The position numbers and the translations under genes are program-made. The notes under the pieces were generated by a model, which saw only the letters and a list, made by a program, of their open reading frames with translations, made no database searches and was not told where the DNA came from. 64,000 nt of DNA from Myotis daubentonii (lineage: Eukaryota; Chordata; Mammalia; Chiroptera; Vespertilionidae), in the NCBI RefSeq assembly GCF_963259705.1, contig NC_081844.1, positions 9,161,715 to 9,225,714 on the forward strand, written 5' to 3'. This document shows positions 51,901-64,000 of this stretch, piece after piece. Numbering within the stretch: position 1 is the first letter of the stretch; every line of letters begins with the position of its first letter.

Positions 51901-53978
51901 ACATAAACAATATTCTCCACATTTCAAATCATTATACACAAGTTCTGAGCTCTATAAACAGGAATTCTTGAAGTTCCGGAGATGTTAATATTATCAGAAT
52001 TCTCGTCATTTCAAAGTTTCTACCTGTAATCTCGGGAATTGAACTCGGCTTTAAATGTACTTAGATTCTATTTACTTGTGTTTTAACTGTTTGTTACACG
52101 TTCATATTCATTTCCTGGAAAGAAAACTGAGTATTTTAAGAGTTTTAACACATTCTCACAGTTTCCTTAGAATTATATACTAGAACCTTCAGGATATAAA
52201 CTGTCTCAGGCAAAAAAAGCCGTGGCAACTCAGGATCAACTGTAAACATAAACAGGGTTCTCGTCATTTCAAATCATTATACACTAGTTCTGAGCTCTAT
52301 AAACAGGAATTCTTAAAGTTTGAAATGACATTTTAGTGAAAACGCCACTTAAAATAGCCTGAGTTGTTAATATTATCAGAATTGCCGTCATTTCAGAGCT
52401 TTCCACCACTAATCTCGGTTATTGAACTCGGCGTTAAATGTAGTTAGATTCTATTTACTTGTGTTTCAACTGTTTGTTACACGTTCATATTCATTTCCTG
52501 GAAAGAAAATTGTGTATTTTAAGAGTTTTAACACATTTTGACAGTTTCCTGAGAAGTATGTACTAGAACCTTCAGGATATAAACTGTTTCAGTCAAAAAA
52601 GGAGACGGCAACTCAGAATCAACTCTAAACATAAACAGTATCCTCCTCATTTCAAATCATTATACACAAGTTCTGAGCTCTATAAACAGGAATTCTTAAA
52701 GTTCCGGAGAGGTTAATATTATCAGAATTCTCGTCATTTCAAAGTTTCTACCTGTAATCTCGGGAATTGAACTCGGCTTTAAATGTAGTTAGATTCTATT
52801 TACTTGTTTTTTAACTGTTTGTTACACGTTCATATTCATTTCCTGGAAAGAAAACTGTGTATTTTAAGAGCTTTAACACATTCTCACAGTTTCCTTAGAA
52901 TTATATACTAGAACCTTGAGGATATAAACTGTCTCAGTCAAAAAAAGCCATGGCGACTCAGGATCAACTGTAAACATAAACAGTGTTCTCGTCATTTCAA
53001 ATCATTATACACTAGTTCTGAGCTCTATAAACAGGAATTCTTAAAGTTTGAAATGACATTTTAGTGAAAACGCCACTTAAAATAGCCCGAGTTTTTAATA
53101 TTATCAGAATTGCCGTCATTTCAGAGCTTTCAACCTCTAATCTCGGTAACTGAACTCGGCGTTAAATGTAGTTAGATTCTTTTTACTTGTGTTTCAACTG
53201 TTTGTTACACGTTCATATTCATTTCCTGGAAAGAAAATTGTGTATTTTAAGAGTTTTAACACATTTTGACAGTTTCCTGAGAAGTATGTACTAGAACCTT
53301 CAGGATATAAACTGTTTCAGTCAAAAAAGGCCACGGCAACTCAGAATTAACTGTAAACATAAACAATATTCTCCACATTTCAAATCATTATACACAAGTT
53401 CTGAGCTCTATAAACAGGAATTCTTAAAGTTCCGGAGATGTTAATATTATCAGAATTCTCGTCATTTCAAAGTTTCTACCTGTAATCTCGGGAATTGAAC
53501 TCGGCTTTAAATGTACTTAGATTCTATTTACTTGTGTTTTAACTGTTTGTTACACGTTCATATTCATTTCCTGGAAAGAAAACTGAGTATTTTAAGAGTT
53601 TTAACACATTCTCACAGTTTCCTTAGAATTATATACTAGAACCTTCAGGATATAAACTGTCTCAGGCAAAAAAAGCCGTGGCAACTCAGGATCAACTGTA
53701 AACATAAACAGTGTTCTCGTCATTTCAATCATTATACACTAGTTCTGAGCTCTATAAACAGGAATTCTTAAAGTTTGAAATGACATTTTAGTGAAAACGC
53801 CACTTAAAATAGCCTGAGTTGTTAATATTATCAGAATTGCCGTCATTTCAGAGCTTTCGACCTGTAATCTCGGTAACTGAACTCGGCCTTAAATGAAGTT
53901 AGATTCTATTTACTTGTGTTTCAACTGTTTGTTACACGTTCATATTCATTTCCTGGAAAGAAAATTGTGTATTTTAAG
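45973..53978. repeat. 22-monomer HOR (about 8.0 kb), copy 1
   Basis: Starts: B45973, A46318, B46701, A47044, B47427, A47772, B48155, A48500, B48883, A49228, B49611, A49956, B50339, A50686, B51069, A51414, B51796, A52141, B52524, A52869, B53252, A53597. Indels: B46701 is 343 bp (2-bp deletion near 47032), B50339 is 347 bp (TA insertion near 50391), A51414 and A53597 are 382 bp. Other tags: ctcggcatt near 49089, cttcaagat near 50732, cttgaagtt near 51967. B46701 and A47044 resemble the joint at the start of the 5477-bp unit. Confidence 0.88.
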
Positions 53979-56900
53979 AGTTTTAACACATTTTGACAGT
54001 TTCCTGAGAAGTATGTACTAGAACCTTCAGGATATAAACTGTTTCAGTCAAAAAAGGCCACGGCAACTCAGAATCAACTGTAAACATAAACAATATTCTC
54101 CACATTTCAAATCATTATACACAAGTTCTGAGCTCTATAAACAGGAATTCTTAAAGTTCCGGAGATGTTAATATTATCAGAATTCTCGTCATTTCAAAGT
54201 TTCTACCTGTAATCTCGGGAATTGAACTCGGCTTTAAATGTACTTAGATTCTATTTACTTGTGTTTTAACTGTTTGTTACACGTTCATATTCATTTCCTG
54301 GAAAGAAAACTGAGTATTTTAAGAGTTTTAACACATTCTCACAGTTTCCTTAGAATTATATACTAGAACCTTCAGGATATAAACTGTCTCAGGCAAAAAA
54401 AGCCGTGGCAATTCAGGATCAACTGTAAACATAAACAGGGTTCTCGTCATTTCAAATCATTATACACTAGTTCTGAGCTCTATAAACAGGAATTCTTAAA
54501 GTTTGAAATGACATTTTAGTGAAAACGCCACTTAAAATAGCCTGAGTTGTTAATATTATCAGAATTGCCGTCATTTCAGAGCTTTCGACCTGTAATCTCG
54601 GTAACTGAACTCGGCCTTAAATGAAGTTAGATTCTATTTACTTGTGTTTCAACTGTTTGTTACACGTTCATATTCATTTCCTGGAAAGAAAATTGTGTAT
54701 TTTAAGAGTTTTAACACATTTTGACAGTTTCCTGAGAAGTATATACTAGAACCTTCAGGATATAAACTGTTTCAGTCAAAAAACGCCACGGCAACTCAGA
54801 ATCAACTGTAAACATAAACAATATTCTCAACATTTCAAATCATTATACACAAGTTCTGAGCTCTATAAACAGGAATTCTTAAAGTTCCGGAGATGTTAAT
54901 ATTATCAGAATTCTCGTCAATTCAAAGTTTCTACCTGTAATCTCGAGAATTGAACTCGGCTTTAAATGTACTTAGATTCTATTTACTTGTGTTTTAACTG
55001 TTTGTTACACGTTCATATTCATTTCCTGGAAAGAATACTGTGTATTTTAAGAGTTTTAACACATTCTCACAGTTTCCTTAGAATTATATACTAGAACCTT
55101 CAGGATATAAACTGTCTCAGTCAAAAAAAGCCATGGCGACTCAGGATCAACTGTAAACATAAACAGTGTTCTCGTCATTTCAAATCATTATACACTAGTT
55201 CTTAGCTCTATAAACAGGAATTCTTAAAGTTTGAAATGACATTTTAGTGAAAACGCCACTTAAAATAGCCTGAGTTGTTAATATTATTAGAATTGCCGTC
55301 ATTTCAGAGCTTTCCACCACTAATCTCGGTTATTGAACTCGGCGTTAAATGTAGTTAGATTCTATTTACTTGTGTTTCAACTGTTTGTTACACGTTCATA
55401 TTCATTTCCTGGAAAGAAAATTGTGTATTTTAAGAGTTTTAACACATTTTGACAGTTTCCTGAGAAGTATGTACTAGAACCTTCCGGATATAAACTGTTT
55501 CAGTCAAAAAAGGAGACGGCAACTCAGAATCAACTCTAAACATAAACAGTATCCTCCTCATTTCAAATCATTATACACAAGTTCTGAGCTCTATAAACAG
55601 GAATTCTTAAAGTTCCGGAGAGGTTAATATTATCAGAATTCTCGTCATTTCAAAGTTTCTACCTGTAATCTCGGGAATTGAACTCGGCTTTAAATGTAGT
55701 TAGATTCTATTTACTTGTTTTTTAACTGTTTGTTACACGTTCATATTCATTTCCTGGAAAGAAAACTGTGTATTTTAAGAGTTTTAACACATTCTCACAG
55801 TTTCCTTAGAATTATATACTAGAACCTTGAGGATATAAACTGTCTCAGTCAAAAAAAGCCATGGCGACTCAGGATCAACTGTAAACATAAACAGTGTTCT
55901 CGTCATTTCAAATCATTATACACTAGTTCTGAGCTCTATAAACAGGAATTCTTAAAGTTTGAAATGACATTTTAGTGAAAACGCCACTTAAAATAGCCCG
56001 AGTTTTTAATATTATCAGAATTGCCGTCATTTCAGAGCTTTCAACCTCTAATCTCGGTAACTGAACTCGGCGTTAAATGTAGTTAGATTCTTTTTACTTG
56101 TGTTTCAACTGTTTCTTACACGTTCATATTCATTTCCTGGAAAGAAAATTGTGTATTTTAAGAGTTTTAACACATTTTGACAGTTTCCTGAGAAGTATGT
56201 ACTAGAACCTTCAGGATATAAACTGTTTCAGTCAAAAAAGGCCACGGCAACTCAGAATCAACTGTAAACATAAACAATATTCTCCACATTTCAAATCATT
56301 ATACACAAGTTCTGAGCTCTATAAACAGGAATTCTTAAAGTTCCGGAGATGTTAATATTATCAGAATTCTCGTCATTTCAAAGTTTCTACCTGTAATCTC
56401 GGGAATTGAACTCGGCTTTAAATGTACTTAGATTCTATTTACTTGTGTTTTAACTGTTTGTTACACGTTCATATTCATTTCCTGGAAAGAAAACTGAGTA
56501 TTTTAAGAGTTTTAACACATTCTCACAGTTTCCTTAGAATTATATACTAGAACCTTCAGGATATAAACTGTCTCAGGCAAAAAAAGCCGTGGCAACTCAG
56601 GATCAACTGTAAACATAAACAGTGTTCTCGTCATTTCAAATCATTATACACTAGTTCTGAGCTCTATAAACAGGAATTCTTAAAGTTTGAAATGACATTT
56701 TAGTGAAAACGCCACTTAAAATAGCCTGAGTTGTTAATATTATCAGAATTGCCGTCATTTCAGAGCTTTCGACCTGTAATCTCGGTAACTGAACTCGGCC
56801 TTAAATGAAGTTAGATTCTATTTACTTGTGTTTCAACTGTTTGTTACACGTTCATATTCATTTCCTGGAAAGAAAATTGTGTATTTTAAGAGTTTTAACA

Positions 56901-59900
56901 CATTTTGACAGTTTCCTGAGAAGTATATACTAGAACCTTCAGGATATAAACTGTTTCAGTCAAAAAACGCCACGGCAACTCAGAATCAACTGTAAACATA
57001 AACAATATTCTCCACATTTCAAATCATTATACACAAGTTCTGAGCTCTATAAACAGGAATTCTTAAAGTTCCGGAGAGGTTAATATTATCAGAATTCTCG
57101 GCATTTCAAAGTTTCTACCTGTAATCTCGGGAATTGAACTCGGCTTTAAATGTAGTTAGATTCTATTTACTTGTTTTTTAACTGTTTGTTACACGTTCAT
57201 ATTCATTTCCTGGAAAGAAAACTGTGTATTTTAAGAGTTTTAACACATTCTCACAGTTTCCTTAGAATTATATACTAGAACCTTCAGGATATAAACTGTC
57301 TCAGGCAAAAAAAGCCATGGCGACTCAGGATCAACTGTAAACATAAACAGTGTTCTCGTCATTTCAAATCATTATACACTAGTTCTGAGCTCTATAAACA
57401 GGAATTCTTAAAGTTTGAAATGACATTTTAGTGAAAACGCCACTTAAAATAGCCCGAGTTTTTAATATTATCAGAATTGCCGTCATTTCAGAGCTTTCAA
57501 CCTCTAATCTCGGTAACTGAACTCGGCGTTAAATGTAGTTAGATTCTTTTTACTTGTGTTTCAACTGTTTGTTACACGTTCATATTCATTTCCTGGAAAG
57601 AAAATTGTGTATTTTAAGAGTTTTAACACATTTTGACAGTTTCCTGAGAAGTATGTACTAGAACCTTCAGGATATAAACTGTTTCAGTCAAAAAAGGCCA
57701 CGGCAACTCAGAATCAACTGTAAACATAAACAATATTCTCCACATTTCAAATCATTATACACAAGTTCTGAGCTCTATAAACAGGAATTCTTAAAGTTCC
57801 GGAGAGGTTAATATTATCAGAATTCTCGTCATTTCAAAGTTTCTACCTGTAATCTCGGGAATTGAACTCGGCTTTAAATGTAGTTAGATTCTATTTACTT
57901 GTTTTTTAACTGTTTGTTACACGTTCATATTCATTTCCTGGAAAGAAAACTGTGTATTTTAAGAGTTTTAACACATTCTCACAGTTTCCTTAGAATTATA
58001 TACTAGAACCTTGAGGATATAAACTGTCTCAGTCAAAAAAAGCCATGGCGACTCAGGATCAACTGTAAACATAAACAGTGTTCTCGTCATTTCAAATCAT
58101 TATACACTAGTTCTGAGCTCTATAAACAGGAATTCTTAAAGTTTGAAATGACATTTTAGTGAAAACGCCACTTAAAATAGCCCGAGTTTTTAATATTATC
58201 AGAATTGCCGTCATTTCAGAGCTTTCAACCTCTAATCTCGGTAACTGAACTCGGCGTTAAATGTAGTTAGATTCTTTTTACTTGTGTTTCAACTGTTTGT
58301 TACACGTTCATATTCATTTCCTGGAAAGAAAATTGTGTATTTTAAGAGTTTTAACACATTTTGACAGTTTCCTGAGAAGTATATACTAGAACCTTCAGGA
58401 TATATAAACTGTTTCAGTCAAAAAACGCCACGGCAACTCAGAATCAACTGTAAACATAAACAATATTCTCCACATTTCAAATCATTATACACAAGTTCTG
58501 AGCTCTATAAACAGGAATTCTTAAAGTTCCGGAGATGTTAATATTATCAGAATTCTCGTCATTTCAAAGTTTCTACCTTTAATCTCGGGAATTGAACTCG
58601 GCTTTAAATGTACTTAGATTCTATTTACTTGTGTTTTAACTGTTTGTTACACGTTCATATTCATTTCCTGGAAAGAAAACTGAGTATTTTAAGAGTTTTA
58701 ACACATTCTCACAGTTTCCTTAGAATTATATACTAGAACCTTCAAGATATAAACTGTCTCAGGCAAAAAAAGCCGTGGCAACTCAGGATCAACTGTAAAC
58801 ATAAACAGGGTTCTCGTCATTTCAAATCATTATACACTAGTTCTGAGCTCTATAAACAGGAATTCTTAAAGTTTGAAATGACATTTTAGTGAAAACGCCA
58901 CTTAAAATAGCCTGAGTTGTTAATATTATCAGAATTGCCGTCATTTCAGAGCTTTCGACCTGTAATCTCGGTAACTGAACTCGGCCTTAAATGAAGTTAG
59001 ATTCTATTTACTTGTGTTTCAACTGTTTGTTACACGTTCATATTCATTTCCTGGAAAGAAAATTGTGTATTTTAAGAGTTTTAACACATTTTGACAGTTT
59101 CCTGAGAAGTATGTACTAGAACCTTCAGGATATAAACTGTTTCAGTCAAAAAAGGAGACGGCAACTCAGAATCAACTCTAAACATAAACAGTATCCTCCT
59201 CATTTCAAATCATTATACACAAGTTCTGAGCTCTATAAACAGGAATTCTTAAAGTTCCGGAGAGGTTAATATTATCAGAATTCTCGTCATTTCAAAGTTT
59301 CTACCTGTAATCTCGGGAATTGAACTCGGCTTTAAATGTAGTTAGATTCTATTTACTTGTTTTTTAACTGTTTGTTACACGTTCATATTCATTTCCTGGA
59401 AAGAAAACTGTGTATTTTAAGAGTTTTAACACATTCTCACAGTTTCCTTAGAATTATATACTAGAACCTTGAGGATATAAACTGTCTCAGTCAAAAAAAG
59501 CCATGGCGACTCAGGATCACTGTAAACATAAACAGTGTTCTCGTCATTTCAAATCATTATACACTAGTTCTGAGCTCTATAAACAGGAATTCTTAAAGTT
59601 TGAAATGACATTTTAGTGAAAACGCCACTTAAAATAGCCCGAGTTTTTAATATTATCAGAATTGCCGTCATTTCAGAGCTTTCAACCTCTAATCTCGGTA
59701 ACTGAACTCGGCGTTAAATGTAGTTAGATTCTTTTTACTTGTGTTTCAACTGTTTGTTACACGTTCATATTCATTTCCTGGAAAGAAAATTGTGTATTTT
59801 AAGAGTTTTAACACATTTTGACAGTTTCCTGAGAAGTATATACTAGAACCTTCAGGATATAAACTGTTTCAGTCAAAAAAGGCCACGGCAACTCAGAATC

Positions 59901-61987
59901 AACTGTAAACATAAACAATATTCTCCACATTTCAAATCATTATACACAAGTTCTGAGCTCTATAAACAGGAATTCTTGAAGTTCCGGAGATGTTAATATT
60001 ATCAGAATTCTCGTCATTTCAAAGTTTCTACCTGTAATCTCGGGAATTGAACTCGGCTTTAAATGTACTTAGATTCTATTTACTTGTGTTTTAACTGTTT
60101 GTTACACGTTCATATTCATTTCCTGGAAAGAAAACTGAGTATTTTAAGAGTTTTAACACATTCTCACAGTTTCCTTAGAATTATATACTAGAACCTTCAG
60201 GATATAAACTGTCTCAGGCAAAAAAAGCCGTGGCAACTCAGGATCAACTGTAAACATAAACAGGGTTCTCGTCATTTCAAATCATTATACACTAGTTCTG
60301 AGCTCTATAAACAGGAATTCTTAAAGTTTGAAATGACATTTTAGTGAAAACGCCACTTAAAATAGCCTGAGTTGTTAATATTATCAGAATTGCCGTCATT
60401 TCAGAGCTTTCCACCACTAATCTCGGTTATTGAACTCGGCGTTAAATGTAGTTAGATTCTATTTACTTGTGTTTCAACTGTTTGTTACACGTTCATATTC
60501 ATTTCCTGGAAAGAAAATTGTGTATTTTAAGAGTTTTAACACATTTTGACAGTTTCCTGAGAAGTATGTACTAGAACCTTCCGGATATAAACTGTTTCAG
60601 TCAAAAAAGGAGACGGCAACTCAGAATCAACTCTAAACATAAACAGTATCCTCCTCATTTCAAATCATTATACACAAGTTCTGAGCTCTATAAACAGGAA
60701 TTCTTAAAGTTCCGGAGAGGTTAATATTATCAGAATTCTCGTCATTTCAAAGTTTCTACCTGTAATCTCGGGAATTGAACTCGGCTTTAAATGTAGTTAG
60801 ATTCTATTTACTTGTTTTTTAACTGTTTGTTACACGTTCATATTCATTTCCTGGAAAGAAAACTGTGTATTTTAAGAGTTTTAACACATTCTCACAGTTT
60901 CCTTAGAATTATATACTAGAACCTTGAGGATATAAACTGTCTCAGTCAAAAAAAGCCATGGCGACTCAGGATCAACTGTAAACATAAACAGTGTTCTCGT
61001 CATTTCAAATCATTATACACTAGTTCTGAGCTCTATAAACAGGAATTCTTAAAGTTTGAAATGACATTTTAGTGAAAACGCCACTTAAAATAGCCCGAGT
61101 TTTTAATATTATCAGAATTGCCGTCATTTCAGAGCTTTCAACCTCTAATCTCGGTAACTGAACTCGGCGTTAAATGTAGTTAGATTCTTTTTACTTGTGT
61201 TTCAACTGTTTCTTACACGTTCATATTCATTTCCTGGAAAGAAAATTGTGTATTTTAAGAGTTTTAACACATTTTGACAGTTTCCTGAGAAGTATGTACT
61301 AGAACCTTCAGGATATAAACTGTTTCAGTCAAAAAAGGCCACGGCAACTCAGAATCAACTGTAAACATAAACAATATTCTCCACATTTCAAATCATTATA
61401 CACAAGTTCTGAGCTCTATAAACAGGAATTCTTAAAGTTCCGGAGATGTTAATATTATCAGAATTCTCGTCATTTCAAAGTTTCTACCTGTAATCTCGGG
61501 AATTGAACTCGGCTTTAAATGTACTTAGATTCTATTTACTTGTGTTTTAACTGTTTGTTACACGTTCATATTCATTTCCTGGAAAGAAAACTGAGTATTT
61601 TAAGAGTTTTAACACATTCTCACAGTTTCCTTAGAATTATATACTAGAACCTTCAGGATATAAACTGTCTCAGGCAAAAAAAGCCGTGGCAACTCAGGAT
61701 CAACTGTAAACATAAACAGTGTTCTCGTCATTTCAAATCATTATACACTAGTTCTGAGCTCTATAAACAGGAATTCTTAAAGTTTGAAATGACATTTTAG
61801 TGAAAACGCCACTTAAAATAGCCTGAGTTGTTAATATTATCAGAATTGCCGTCATTTCAGAGCTTTCGACCTGTAATCTCGGTAACTGAACTCGGCCTTA
61901 AATGAAGTTAGATTCTATTTACTTGTGTTTCAACTGTTTGTTACACGTTCATATTCATTTCCTGGAAAGAAAATTGTGTATTTTAAG
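53979..61987. repeat. 22-monomer HOR (about 8.0 kb), copy 2
   Basis: Starts: B53979, A54324, B54707, A55052, B55435, A55780, B56163, A56508, B56891, A57236, B57619, A57964, B58347, A58694, B59077, A59422, B59804, A60149, B60532, A60877, B61260, A61605. It repeats the tags of copy 1: TA insertion near 58399, cttcaagat near 58740, 1-bp deletion in A59422 and cttgaagtt near 59975. The copies differ at several subtypes: B48883 is ggagacgg but B56891 is aacgccac, and B54707 has the full 345 bp. They are therefore older or partly converted compared with the 5477-bp copies. Confidence 0.85.
55435..60531. repeat. 5097-bp HOR of 14 monomers, copy 1
   Basis: Seven dimers, one with a 347-bp B and one with a 382-bp A, give 5097 bp. 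Tags shared with the next copy: cttccgg in the first B, gtttcttacac near 56112, TA insertion near 58399, ctacctttaatc near 58573 and cttcaagat near 58740. The same 14 monomer types occur at 47427-52523 in a more diverged form, so the unit is nested in the 22-monomer HOR. Confidence 0.88.
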
Positions 61988-64000
61988 AGTTTTAACACAT
62001 TTTGACAGTTTCCTGAGAAGTATATACTAGAACCTTCAGGATATAAACTGTTTCAGTCAAAAAACGCCACGGCAACTCAGAATCAACTGTAAACATAAAC
62101 AATATTCTCCACATTTCAAATCATTATACACAAGTTCTGAGCTCTATAAACAGGAATTCTTAAAGTTCCGGAGAGGTTAATATTATCAGAATTCTCGTCA
62201 TTTCAAAGTTTCTACCTGTAATCTCGGGAATTGAACTCGGCTTTAAATGTAGTTAGATTCTATTTACTTGTTTTTTAACTGTTTGTTACACGTTCATATT
62301 CATTTCCTGGAAAGAAAACTGTGTATTTTAAGAGTTTTAACACATTCTCACAGTTTCCTTAGAATTATATACTAGAACCTTCAGGATATAAACTGTCTCA
62401 GGCAAAAAAAGCCATGGCGACTCAGGATCAACTGTAAACATAAACAGTGTTCTCGTCATTTCAAATCATTATACACTAGTTCTGAGCTCTATAAACAGGA
62501 ATTCTTAAAGTTTGAAATGACATTTTAGTGAAAACGCCACTTAAAATAGCCCGAGTTTTTAATATTATCAGAATTGCCGTCATTTCAGAGCTTTCAACCT
62601 CTAATCTCGGTAACTGAACTCGGCGTTAAATGTAGTTAGATTCTTTTTACTTGTGTTTCAACTGTTTGTTACACGTTCATATTCATTTCCTGGAAAGAAA
62701 ATTGTGTATTTTAAGAGTTTTAACACATTTTGACAGTTTCCTGAGAAGTATGTACTAGAACCTTCAGGATATAAACTGTTTCAGTCAAAAAAGGCCACGG
62801 CAACTCAGAATCAACTGTAAACATAAACAATATTCTCCACATTTCAAATCATTATACACAAGTTCTGAGCTCTATAAACAGGAATTCTTAAAGTTCCGGA
62901 GAGGTTAATATTATCAGAATTCTCGTCATTTCAAAGTTTCTACCTGTAATCTCGGGAATTGAACTCGGCTTTAAATGTAGTTAGATTCTATTTACTTGTT
63001 TTTTAACTGTTTGTTACACGTTCATATTCATTTCCTGGAAAGAAAACTGTGTATTTTAAGAGTTTTAACACATTCTCACAGTTTCCTTAGAATTATATAC
63101 TAGAACCTTGAGGATATAAACTGTCTCAGTCAAAAAAAGCCATGGCGACTCAGGATCAACTGTAAACATAAACAGTGTTCTCGTCATTTCAAATCATTAT
63201 ACACTAGTTCTGAGCTCTATAAACAGGAATTCTTAAAGTTTGAAATGACATTTTAGTGAAAACGCCACTTAAAATAGCCCGAGTTTTTAATATTATCAGA
63301 ATTGCCGTCATTTCAGAGCTTTCAACCTCTAATCTCGGTAACTGAACTCGGCGTTAAATGTAGTTAGATTCTTTTTACTTGTGTTTCAACTGTTTGTTAC
63401 ACGTTCATATTCATTTCCTGGAAAGAAAATTGTGTATTTTAAGAGTTTTAACACATTTTGACAGTTTCCTGAGAAGTATATACTAGAACCTTCAGGATAT
63501 ATAAACTGTTTCAGTCAAAAAACGCCACGGCAACTCAGAATCAACTGTAAACATAAACAATATTCTCCACATTTCAAATCATTATACACAAGTTCTGAGC
63601 TCTATAAACAGGAATTCTTAAAGTTCCGGAGATGTTAATATTATCAGAATTCTCGTCATTTCAAAGTTTCTACCTTTAATCTCGGGAATTGAACTCGGCT
63701 TTAAATGTACTTAGATTCTATTTACTTGTGTTTTAACTGTTTGTTACACGTTCATATTCATTTCCTGGAAAGAAAACTGAGTATTTTAAGAGTTTTAACA
63801 CATTCTCACAGTTTCCTTAGAATTATATACTAGAACCTTCAAGATATAAACTGTCTCAGGCAAAAAAAGCCGTGGCAACTCAGGATCAACTGTAAACATA
63901 AACAGGGTTCTCGTCATTTCAAATCATTATACACTAGTTCTGAGCTCTATAAACAGGAATTCTTAAAGTTTGAAATGACATTTTAGTGAAAACGCCACTT
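60532..64000. repeat. 5097-bp HOR of 14 monomers, copy 2, cut by window edge
   Basis: Starts: B60532, A60877, B61260, A61605, B61988, A62333, B62716, A63061, B63444, A63791 (partial, 210 bp). Tags match 55435 onward at +5097, including cttccgg, gtttcttacac, the TA insertion near 63496, ctacctttaatc and cttcaagat. One difference seen is ctcgtcatt in B61988 against ctcggcatt in B56891. Confidence 0.88.

Larger units (their letters stand above)
1..64000. repeat. Satellite DNA array, A/B dimeric monomers, whole window
   Basis: All 64 kb consist of head-to-tail monomers beginning with the same octamer (agttttaa, one copy agctttaa) and ending in ttttaag (ttttaat in three copies). I walked the array and placed 176 monomer starts, the last monomer being cut by the window edge. 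Lengths are almost always 383 (A) or 345 bp (B), with a few of 382, 343 or 347. No unique DNA interrupts the array and all monomers share one orientation. GC is about 33% in the first monomer. Stop codons occur in all frames of the normal monomer, which explains the lack of coding sequence. Known biology: such arrays make up centromeric or pericentromeric heterochromatin in eukaryotes. I do not recognise the family or species, and the + orientation is arbitrary. Confidence 0.98.

Noticed and set aside
1..64000. CRISPR array
   Set aside because: The repeats are 345-383 bp, contiguous and without unique spacers of uniform size; there are no cas genes.
1..64000. Transposon, retroelement or viral insertion in the array
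   Set aside because: Monomer starts fit expected lengths throughout, with net deviations of only 1-2 bp, so there is no room for an insertion. No terminal repeats, target-site duplications or coding remnants were seen.

Overview
The whole window is one uninterrupted satellite DNA array. I find no gene, RNA gene, transposon, CRISPR array or unique sequence. Every base can be assigned to a tandem monomer of about 345 or 383 bp, all in the same orientation. There are 175 complete monomers and one cut off at the right edge. A 64-kb array of high-identity monomers with several levels of higher-order repeat (HOR) points to eukaryotic heterochromatin, most likely centromeric or pericentromeric. The species cannot be read from the sequence. 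Base composition is AT-rich (about 33% GC by hand count of the first monomer), and CpG is only mildly depleted. No CENP-B box, telomere repeat or known satellite was recognised.

Basic unit: a 728-bp dimer of monomer A (383 bp) followed by monomer B (345 bp). Outside one indel, A and B are about 91% identical (hand alignment of the first two monomers). A carries an extra 37 bp (monomer positions 181-217) that forms an imperfect hairpin nested inside a 9-bp inverted repeat. From 1 to 27662 the A-B alternation is perfect: A starts at 1+728k and B at 384+728k for k=0 to 37, except that the last B is 2 bp short.

Layout by variant content. 1-21840: left domain, with nested HORs of 2184, 4368 and 5824 bp (3, 6 and 8 dimers). 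21841-27662: transition zone where new B and A variants first appear, including a 1456-bp tandem duplication. 27663-43022: a 5477-bp, 15-monomer HOR in three copies, the third truncated. Its odd monomer number comes from a B/A hybrid monomer. 42295-45972: two copies of a 1839-bp, 5-monomer HOR derived from the tail of the 5477-bp unit. 45973-64000: right domain, with two copies of a 22-monomer (about 8.0 kb) HOR and, overlapping it, tandem copies of a 14-monomer (5097 bp) unit.

No genes work together here. What can be read is the history of the array: unequal crossing-over or conversion always in register with the monomer, mosaic monomers, and very recent amplification of the 5477-bp unit. 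Possible functional signals are short conserved motifs repeated once per monomer and the A-specific hairpin. These are inferences and are graded as such.
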